Shown: piece by piece, positions 57,895 to 64,000 of the stretch
Layout of the letters: the number at the start of each line of letters is the position of its first letter
Numbering within the stretch: the stretch's first letter is position 1
Translations under genes and position numbers: made by a program
Assembly: GCA_020848545.1 (NCBI GenBank)
Contig: JADLHZ010000122.1
Location: 95,415-159,414, forward strand
Direction of reading: 5' to 3'
Source: Deltaproteobacteria bacterium
Lineage (GTDB): Bacteria; Myxococcota; JADLHZ01
DNA: 64,000 bases
Notes under the pieces: generated by a model
Seen by the model: only the letters and a program-made list of their open reading frames with translations
What the model was told of the DNA's origin: nothing
Databases searched by the model: none

Positions 57895-59108
57895 TCGTGC
57901 TCGGCTACACGCTCGCGATCCTCATCGCGCTGCCGGCGTTGTTCTACGCCGGCTACCTCTTCCTGCTGACGCTCGCGTCGTTCTTCGGTGCCAAGCCGCG
58001 CGCGCTCGCGGCGCCGCTGCGCTTCGGCATCGTCGTCCCGGCGCACAACGAGTCCGCTGGCATCGCCGGCACGGTGCAGAGCCTGCTCGCGCTCGACTAT
58101 CCGAGAGATCGCTTCGACGTCTTCGTCATCGCCGACAACTGCTCGGACGACACGGCGGCGGTGGCGCGTGCGGCAGGCGCCAAAGTGCTCGAGCGGCAGA
58201 ACAAGGACCTACGTGGCAAGGGCTATGCGCTCACCTACGCGTTTGATCATCTGCAAGTGCTCGGCGCCGACAAGCCGGACGCGGCGGTGGTGATCGACGC
58301 CGATACGCTCGTCTCGAAGAACCTCCTGCGCGCGTTCTCGGCGGCGTTCGCGTCCGGCGCGCGCGCGGCGCAGGCGGACTACGCGGTCAGCAATCCGAAC
58401 GCCAGCTGGCGCACGCGGCTCATGCGCATCGCGCTCGCGATGTTCCACATCGTGCGCTCGCTCGGGCGCGAGGCCCTCGGTGTCTCCTGCGGCCTGCGCG
58501 GCAACGGCATGGCGTTCTCTCTCTCGCTGCTCGCCGAGGTGCCGCACGCCGCATTCTCCGTCGTCGAGGATCTCGAGTACGGCATCGCGCTCGGACAAAG
58601 GGGCTACCGGGTGTTCTACGTGCATGACGCGCACGTCTACGGCGAGATGGTGCCGGGCGAAAAAGCGTCGCGATCGCAGCGCGAACGCTGGGAGCGCGGC
58701 CGCGACGCCATGAAGAAGAAGCTCGGGCGCACGCTCTTGAAGGCCGGGCTCGCAGAGCGGAGCTTGATGCTCTTCGATCTCGCCATGGACGTGCTCGTGC
58801 CGCCGCTCAGCCGCATCGCTGTCTTGGCCGTGCTCGCGCTCGCCGGGGCAGCGGCAGCCGTCTATGCGTTCCAGCTCTCCTTTGTCGCTCTTTTGCCGTC
58901 TTTGCTTGCCGCATTTTGCCTCAGTACCTACGTGATGCGGGGCTGGTGGCTGTCCGGCACCGGCCTGCGCGGTCTCTTCGATCTCGCCATGGCTCCGGCT
59001 TACGTCGTGTGGAAGCTCAGCTTGCCCCTCTTGCGCGGAAAGAAGGCGAAGAAGGCGGACGAGGAGTGGGTGCGCACCGCTCGCAAAGGCGAACGCGCAG
59101 AAAACTAG
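57891..59108 (+). CDS. Membrane-associated family 2 glycosyltransferase
   Basis: 405 residues from the ATG at 57891. N-terminal helix (about 5-30), then a GT-A domain with Val-Val-Pro-Ala-His-Asn-Glu, Ala-Asp-Asn-Cys-Ser-Asp, the metal-binding Val-Ile-Asp-Ala-Asp, and Val-Val-Glu-Asp-Leu-Glu-Tyr as the catalytic acidic motif. Gln-Arg-Glu-Arg-Trp-Glu-Arg-Gly replaces the processive Gln-X-X-Arg-Trp. Two or three C-terminal helices follow. It adds a sugar to the lipid-linked unit on the inner membrane. It resembles EpsU of the Myxococcus locus by position. Confidence 0.92.
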   Translation: MIVLGYTLAILIALPALFYAGYLFLLTLASFFGAKPRALAAPLRFGIVVPAHNESAGIAGTVQSLLALDYPRDRFDVFVIADNCSDDTAAVARAAGAKVLERQNKDLRGKGYALTYAFDHLQVLGADKPDAAVVIDADTLVSKNLLRAFSAAFASGARAAQADYAVSNPNASWRTRLMRIALAMFHIVRSLGREALGVSCGLRGNGMAFSLSLLAEVPHAAFSVVEDLEYGIALGQRGYRVFYVHDAHVYGEMVPGEKASRSQRERWERGRDAMKKKLGRTLLKAGLAERSLMLFDLAMDVLVPPLSRIAVLAVLALAGAAAAVYAFQLSFVALLPSLLAAFCLSTYVMRGWWLSGTGLRGLFDLAMAPAYVVWKLSLPLLRGKKAKKADEEWVRTARKGERAEN

Positions 59109-59115
59109 GAACCCC

Positions 59116-59616
59116 GTGAAGCTCGCGCGACAATTCGAGCTGATGTCAGACGACAGCAGCGACGCGGACGTGCTTAACACGCGCGAGCCGACGCCCCACG
59201 ACAAGGCGCTCGTGGCGCTGTGGTTCGAGCTGCAGAAGCATCCATGGACGACGCTCGCGATCGTCCCGACGAGCTACACACACTCGGCGGAGAAGTGGGC
59301 CGAGCGCCTCGCTGAAGTCGGCCGGATGCACCTCGCCGCGCCGGTGCACCTCATCTACGCCTGCGGCGTCGAGCTCATCAACACGCAGGAGCTCATCGAT
59401 CAGATGCATCTGAAGGCGCAGACCGGCAAGGTGATCGTGCTCTGCGACAATCTGCTCGAGAACGTGGCCGCGACGCCGCTCGTGCGCGCCGCTGATCATT
59501 CGCTGCTCGTCATTCGCCTCGGGCAAGACGACATCGTCACCGCGCAGCGCGTCGTGACACTCGTCGGCAAGCATCACGTGCTCGGCGTCGCCACCGTGGA
59601 TCCGGAGCACACGTGA
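59116..59616 (+). CDS. BY-kinase-like protein without P-loop
   Basis: 166 residues from a GTG at 59116. The order of strands resembles the CpsD/Wzc tyrosine kinase fold: Thr-Thr-Leu-Ala-Ile-Val-Pro-Thr where Walker A should be, then Val-Ile-Val-Leu-Cys-Asp-Asn-Leu-Leu-Glu, then Pro-Leu-Val-Arg-Ala-Ala-Asp-His-Ser-Leu-Leu-Val-Ile-Arg-Leu-Gly-Gln and Val-Leu-Gly-Val-Ala-Thr. The Gly-Lys-Ser/Thr P-loop is replaced by Thr-Ser-Tyr-Thr-His-Ser-Ala-Glu-Lys, and there is no C-terminal Tyr cluster. It may be a catalytically dead regulator of the kinase-less chain-length protein. The fold call is my inference. Confidence 0.65.
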   Translation: MKLARQFELMSDDSSDADVLNTREPTPHDKALVALWFELQKHPWTTLAIVPTSYTHSAEKWAERLAEVGRMHLAAPVHLIYACGVELINTQELIDQMHLKAQTGKVIVLCDNLLENVAATPLVRAADHSLLVIRLGQDDIVTAQRVVTLVGKHHVLGVATVDPEHT

Positions 59617-61787
59617 CGCGCAGCCGCAGCATCGTGGCGATGCTCGCGCTCGCCGTCGCTTGTACCGCTGCCCCAAAGGAACGCGAGCGCGGCCGCCGCG
59701 TCGACACGCCGCCGATCGAAGAGGCCGAGTGGATCTTCAGCGGCAAGCTGCTGAACGGCTGGCAGGACCAAGGCGTCGCCAAGCGCAAGATCGAGGCTGG
59801 CAAGGCGCTCGAAGTGAACATGCGCGGTGGCGCCAGCTTCTCGCTGTTGAGCGCGTCGCCGGTCGAGGGCGTGGTGCAGGGCCTGCTCTTCACCGTGCTC
59901 GCTGACGCCGCGCTCGGTGAGCTCTTGGAGGTGCGCTTGGACTCGAGCCGCGCCGAAGTGTTTCCGCGTGTCACCATCGGCGCGCAGCACCGGCGCGAGA
60001 TGCTCGGCGGCTGGAACGAAGTGTTCGTGCCGATCGGCGAGCTCAACCCGAAGGGGCTGCCCTACGATCGCGTCGTGTTTCGTTCACGCACGCAGTTCAA
60101 GAGCGACACGCCGGTGTACTTCGACAAGATCGCGCTGATCCGAAGGACCGCCGACACCTTCGACGCCAACGCGCCGCCGTCGTCGCAGCCGCTCGTCGCC
60201 AAGGTCGCGCTGAAGGCGGGCGCCACCGAGCAGAAGAGCTTCGCGATCGATTGCTTCGGCAAGACCCACAAGATCAGCCCGATGATCTACGGCATCGCGG
60301 TCAACGTGCGCATGAACGCCAAGCACGCATACGTGTGGTCGTTGAACGCAGCGGCGCGGCGCTGGGGCGGTAACCCCATGTCGCGCTACAACTGGGAGCA
60401 CGGCACCGCGTGGAACACCGGCTCCGACTACTTCTTCAAGAACGTGAACTACTCGGGCGGCGACTACAGCTACCGAACGTTCATTCGCGACAACGTCACG
60501 CACAACATGCAGACGGCGCTGACGGTGCCGATGCTCGGCTGGGTCGCGAAGGACACGCACTCGTTTTCGTTTCCGGTCTCCGAGTTCGGCGCGCAGCGCG
60601 AGACAGACCCCGAAGAGCACCGCGCCGGCAACGGCGTGTCGAAGGACGGAAAGCCGATCCCGCCTGGGCCGCCCGGGCAAACGAGCGTGCAAGCGTCGCC
60701 GCAGTTCATCGCGCGGTGGATCGCCGCCCTGCGCGCGCAAGACGCCGAGCGCCGGGGGCTGCGCGGCGTGCACCAATACATCTTGGACAACGAGCCGGAC
60801 CTCTGGGACAGCACGCACCGCGACGTGCACCCGGAGCCGCTCACTTACGATGAGCTCCTCCGGCGCACGATCGAGTACGGCAGCGAGATCAGGAAAGGCG
60901 ATCCGCAAGCGGTGATCGCCGGCCCGGCGTCCTGGGGTTGGACCGGTTACTTCTACTCGGCGGCCGATGCAGCGGCGGGCTTTCAGAACAAGCCGGATCG
61001 CAAGAAGCACGGCGACGTGCCGCTCTTGCCTTGGTACTTGCAGCAGCTGAAGAAGCACGAAGATCGCACCGGCACGCGCCTCTTGGACGTCGTCGACGTG
61101 CATTTTTACCCCGCGGCGAAGGGCGTCTTCGGCGACGCTGGGCTCACCGACCCACAGACGGCGGCGCTGCGCATCCGCTCGACGCGCGCGCTCTGGGATC
61201 CTCTGTACGTCGACGAGTCGTGGGTGAAGGACACCGTGAAGTTGATCCCGCGCCTGCGCGAGTGGATCACGATCCACTATCCGGGCCGCGGCATCTCGAT
61301 CGGCGAGTGGAACTTCGGCGGCGAGCAGCACATGAGCGGCGGGCTCGCTCTTGCCGAGGCGCTCGGCCGCTTTGGCACCGAAGACGTGACGTCGGCGTTC
61401 TACTGGACTTATCCGCCGGATCAGTCGCCGGCGTACTGGGCGTGGCGCGCGTATCGGGACTACGACGGCAAGCGCGCGACCTTCCAAGAAGTGTCGGTGC
61501 CGGCGCGCGCTCCGAACGGCGCCTCGATCTTCGCCGCGCGCAACGAGCAGCGCACGAAGATGACGGCGATCCTGCTGAACTTTCAGCCGGACATCACCAT
61601 CGACGCGCACATCGACGCCGGCATGTGCGGCCGCGTGACGGCGCGCAAGACCTACACCTTCACGGGTGAGAAGGACGGCTTCAAGGAGAGCGCGCCAAAG
61701 TTGAACGAAGGCGGCGCGATCGACCAGAAGCTGCCGCCGTATTCGATCACGGTGATGGCGATGGACTTGTCACCGACGAAGAAGTGA
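59613..61787 (+). CDS. Glycoside hydrolase family 44 lipoprotein
   Basis: 724 residues from a GTG at 59613 overlapping the previous stop. Lipoprotein signal ending Ala-Val-Ala-Cys. Residues about 30-190 form a carbohydrate-binding-like beta domain. The GH44 domain begins near 220 with the family motif Arg-Trp-Gly-Gly-Asn-Pro-Met-Ser-Arg-Tyr-Asn-Trp-Glu at about 248-260, acid/base Glu394 in Leu-Asp-Asn-Glu-Pro and nucleophile Glu565 in Ile-Gly-Glu-Trp-Asn-Phe-Gly-Gly. GH44 enzymes cut beta-1,4-glucans and xyloglucan. In a polysaccharide operon it could trim or release the secreted polymer instead. Confidence 0.88.
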   Translation: MTRSRSIVAMLALAVACTAAPKERERGRRVDTPPIEEAEWIFSGKLLNGWQDQGVAKRKIEAGKALEVNMRGGASFSLLSASPVEGVVQGLLFTVLADAALGELLEVRLDSSRAEVFPRVTIGAQHRREMLGGWNEVFVPIGELNPKGLPYDRVVFRSRTQFKSDTPVYFDKIALIRRTADTFDANAPPSSQPLVAKVALKAGATEQKSFAIDCFGKTHKISPMIYGIAVNVRMNAKHAYVWSLNAAARRWGGNPMSRYNWEHGTAWNTGSDYFFKNVNYSGGDYSYRTFIRDNVTHNMQTALTVPMLGWVAKDTHSFSFPVSEFGAQRETDPEEHRAGNGVSKDGKPIPPGPPGQTSVQASPQFIARWIAALRAQDAERRGLRGVHQYILDNEPDLWDSTHRDVHPEPLTYDELLRRTIEYGSEIRKGDPQAVIAGPASWGWTGYFYSAADAAAGFQNKPDRKKHGDVPLLPWYLQQLKKHEDRTGTRLLDVVDVHFYPAAKGVFGDAGLTDPQTAALRIRSTRALWDPLYVDESWVKDTVKLIPRLREWITIHYPGRGISIGEWNFGGEQHMSGGLALAEALGRFGTEDVTSAFYWTYPPDQSPAYWAWRAYRDYDGKRATFQEVSVPARAPNGASIFAARNEQRTKMTAILLNFQPDITIDAHIDAGMCGRVTARKTYTFTGEKDGFKESAPKLNEGGAIDQKLPPYSITVMAMDLSPTKK

Positions 61788-61850
61788 GCGCCGGACAAAA
61801 GTCGCCGTCGCGTCAACGTCGGATCGATCGCGCGTGCCGATACGCCTGGA

Positions 61851-62522
61851 ATGACCACGCTCCCCGAAGTTCTGGCCGCTCGCTCCTTCGCCAGCGCGCA
61901 CGGCTCTGAGCCTGCGCGCTTCGGCTCGCTCGCTGGCGTCGACGCCGTGCCGCAGATCGGCGCGTCAGACGAAGACATCGACGAGATCCAATGCGGTGCG
62001 TCCACGCTCGTCGCCGGCTTGATGTTGCTCGGCGAAGCGCGGACGCGCGCGGCGCTGCGCCTGCTCATCGCTCGCGTGACGGATCCGGCGCTCCTCGCGA
62101 GCTTGCGGCGTCTCTCGGCCGCGCGGGTGCTCACGGTCGACGACATGCACACGCTGATTCGCGTCGCGCACGAGGCCATGCACTCGGAGACGGTGCCGTG
62201 CCCCTTGCTCGTCTACCGCGATCTCCTGTGGGGCTGCTCGAGCTTCACCTTCGACAGCCGTTGCTACGACATCTGCTGTGTCGAAACGGAGCACGGCAAA
62301 CACTATGTCCTCGGCGAGAACGACGACGACGAGAGGTCCCTACGCGCGCGGCCGGTGCTCTATGATCCATGGCCGGCCGACGACGGATCGGCGAGCACCC
62401 TCGGCGAGACGCGGCGTCGCCTGAGCCAGATCACCGGGGCCACCGCGACCGATCTCGATGTCCTCGGCCGGCGGGCTGCGGCCGCAGGCGGGGTGTCGTT
62501 GCGCCGCGGGCGTGCGCGATAA
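61851..62522 (+). CDS. Unknown protein, possible papain-like fold
   Basis: 223 residues, no signal peptide. I do not recognise the family. A Gln47-Cys48-Gly-Ala-Ser segment, then His151 in Gly-Lys-His-Tyr-Val-Leu, then Asp172 in Tyr-Asp-Pro-Trp follow the order Gln/Cys, His, Asp of papain-like C39 or transglutaminase folds. The middle is helical and Leu/Arg-rich, and three Cys (138-143) cluster before His151. It is 63 bases after the GH44 gene on the same strand. The fold is a guess; expression with the operon is likely. Confidence 0.6.
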   Translation: MTTLPEVLAARSFASAHGSEPARFGSLAGVDAVPQIGASDEDIDEIQCGASTLVAGLMLLGEARTRAALRLLIARVTDPALLASLRRLSAARVLTVDDMHTLIRVAHEAMHSETVPCPLLVYRDLLWGCSSFTFDSRCYDICCVETEHGKHYVLGENDDDERSLRARPVLYDPWPADDGSASTLGETRRRLSQITGATATDLDVLGRRAAAAGGVSLRRGRAR

Positions 62523-62574
62523 CGACAGTGGCTCGCATGTCCCCCGGCGACGGCGACGTGCTAACTTTGCGCAC

Positions 62575-63771
62575 ATGCGGACTCTGCTCGCGTTGACGCT
62601 CCTTCTCGCAGCCTGCGCTTCTACGCCGAACGACGATCCCGAGGCCTACGCCTTCGACACGAAGCGCCCATGGACTGTGCGCGCGACCGAGCCGACCTTC
62701 GTCGCGCCTTCTTTGGCGTTGCCGAAAGAAGTTCGCACGATGGCCTCGAACAACAACGTCGCGATCACCTACCACGACGGCCGCCTGTTCATGGCGTTTC
62801 GCAGCTCGAACTTGCACTTCGCCTCCGAGCACACGCGCATGTTCATCGTGTCGTCCGGCGACGACGGCAAGACCTTTCGCCATGAGCACACGGTGGCGCT
62901 CGGCAGCGACGTGCGTGAGCCGCTCTTCGTCTCGTTTGGCAGCAAGCTGCGCTTCTTCTTCTTTCAAGCCGGCACCAACCCGCTCGCGTTCGAGCCGAAG
63001 GCGATCATGCGCACGGAGTGGATGGCGCCCGGCCACTTCTCGGACAACGTGGCGATCTCTGGCCCTGAAGAGGTGCCGTGGGACGTGAAGGTGCGCAAAG
63101 GCCGCGTGTGGATGACGAGCTACAAAGGCAACCACTATCAAGGCGGCGTCTCGAGCCTCGACGTCTCGTTCAAAGTCTCCGACGACGGCGAAAACTTCGT
63201 GCCCGTCAACGCGGAGCGGCCTGTCGTCTATCATGGCGGCGTGTCGGAGGTGGCGTTCGAGTTCGACCGGGGCGGCAACCTGTGGGGGGTGACGCGCAAC
63301 GAAGACGGCGACCCGAGCGGCTTTGGCGCGCATGTGTGTTTCGCGCCGGCGGCTGCGCTCGCAGAGTGGGAGTGCAGCGAGAAGAGCTTCCCCGAGCGTT
63401 ACGACTCGCCGCGCATGTTCCGCCACGGCGACGAGATCTTCTTGGTCGCGCGGCGCGATCCCGAGGGCGTCTACGACGTGTCGCAGTCCGAGGTCTTCGA
63501 GAACCGGCGCATCCAGAACCTGCTCGGCTACTCGTCGCGTAAGAAGCGCACGGCGCTCTATCTCTTGAACCAGGAGACGCGCACGATCGAGCACGTGTTC
63601 GATCTGCCCGGCGTCGGCGACACGTGCTTCCCGAGCATCCATCGCCTGGACGCTCACCGCTTCCTGCTCGCGAACTACACCTCGCCGCTCGACAGTGATC
63701 CGCCGTGGTTCGAAGGCCAGACGAGCGAGCGCGGGACGCAGATTTATCTGACGACGCTCGTGTTCGAGTAG
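62575..63771 (+). CDS. Asp-box (sialidase-like) beta-propeller lipoprotein
   Basis: 398 residues from the ATG at 62575. Lipoprotein signal ending Leu-Leu-Ala-Ala-Cys. At least two Asp-boxes are visible: Ser-Ser-Gly-Asp-Asp-Gly-Lys-Thr-Phe near residue 93 and Val-Ser-Asp-Asp-Gly-Glu-Asn-Phe near 202, with beta-strand patterns throughout. Such propellers occur in sialidases and other glycan-binding proteins. I cannot see the sialidase Arg triad clearly, so binding or a different hydrolase is as likely. Last gene of the plus-strand run. Confidence 0.75.
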   Translation: MRTLLALTLLLAACASTPNDDPEAYAFDTKRPWTVRATEPTFVAPSLALPKEVRTMASNNNVAITYHDGRLFMAFRSSNLHFASEHTRMFIVSSGDDGKTFRHEHTVALGSDVREPLFVSFGSKLRFFFFQAGTNPLAFEPKAIMRTEWMAPGHFSDNVAISGPEEVPWDVKVRKGRVWMTSYKGNHYQGGVSSLDVSFKVSDDGENFVPVNAERPVVYHGGVSEVAFEFDRGGNLWGVTRNEDGDPSGFGAHVCFAPAAALAEWECSEKSFPERYDSPRMFRHGDEIFLVARRDPEGVYDVSQSEVFENRRIQNLLGYSSRKKRTALYLLNQETRTIEHVFDLPGVGDTCFPSIHRLDAHRFLLANYTSPLDSDPPWFEGQTSERGTQIYLTTLVFE

Positions 63772-64000
63772 GGTGCACGAGCGACGATCGGGGAAATCCA
63801 ATGACCACAGGAGAAGGGGAGAAAGGGAGGCGGTGCATCCTAGTCCTTCGACCGCATGAATGTTGTTCGTAGGCGTAGGCGTTGACGTCGCCGTCGCCGT
63901 CGCCGATCGAGTAAATACTCGTGCTGCATTGAAGTTCGCCTCGAGCAATGAGCTCGAAACGGTTTTCGTCTCGCCTCGAACATCGCCTTGTTCGGCGACG
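63772..64000. other. Intergenic end of window with repeats and a palindrome
   Basis: 229 bases with no supported gene. Contains the repeat copy at 63793-63829, two GTAGGC units, a run of GCCGTC units near 63885-63900, and a perfect palindrome CGAGTA-AA-TACTCG at 63908-63921 that could be an operator for a gene beyond the edge. Confidence 0.5.

Overview
This 64-kb window is GC-rich chromosomal DNA that reads like a predatory or gliding member of the Myxococcota (former Deltaproteobacteria). The evidence is a giant lipoprotein carrying myxobacterial cysteine-rich repeats, a Ser/Thr kinase and a second protein with PEGA domains, an SglK-type Hsp70 next to a J-protein, an alternative complex III plus caa3 oxidase locus, and an exopolysaccharide operon laid out like the Myxococcus EPS locus. 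Nothing in it looks like a phage, plasmid, IS element or CRISPR array. Family names come from motifs and recall, because no database search was possible. Layout: 1-6021 holds the tail of a penicillin-binding protein 1C, an M28 peptidase, an unknown lipoprotein and a 1071-residue repeat lipoprotein. 6045-17225 (minus strand) is one respiratory operon in the order ActA-ActB-ActD-ActE-ActF-small membrane protein-Sco-CoxII-CoxI-CoxIII-CoxIV, coupling quinol oxidation by alternative complex III to an A2-type caa3 oxidase. The usual ActC quinol subunit is missing between ActB and ActD. 17333-18296 is a decayed patch with a twice-frameshifted peptidoglycan-binding lipoprotein, palindromes and a G-quadruplex motif. 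18297-26071 (minus) encodes a PEGA membrane protein, a lipoprotein, a Ser/Thr kinase, glucan phosphorylase and CoaBC. 26214-36402 (plus) is dprA-trmFO-xerC-hslV-hslU-argD followed by a J-protein/Hsp70/TPR chaperone module. 36406-40809 (minus) has a VIT/vWA lipoprotein, a zinc-ribbon membrane protein and a DsbA-like lipoprotein. 40849-43695 gathers proteolysis adaptors: ClpS, SspB and the tmRNA whose tag SspB would recognise, with YhbY and a TPR protein. 43677-46705 (minus) has an MFS_2 transporter whose last codons overlap the tmRNA 3' end, and an unknown secreted protein. 46736-48926 (plus) is a translationally coupled PPK2-radical SAM-CBS operon. 49252-63771 (plus) is a Wzx/Wzy-type exopolysaccharide operon: priming transferase, flippase, short OPX lipoprotein, beta-barrel porin, 57-residue membrane protein, response regulator, chain-length protein, polymerase, glycosyltransferase, a BY-kinase-like protein without a P-loop, a GH44 glycosidase lipoprotein, a papain-like candidate and an Asp-box lipoprotein. 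The most notable points are the missing ActC, the missing topA in an otherwise classical dprA-trmFO-xerC-hslVU order, the clustered tmRNA/SspB/ClpS proteolysis set, the tmRNA-transporter overlap, the PPK2-radical SAM-CBS operon, and the tail of the polysaccharide operon.
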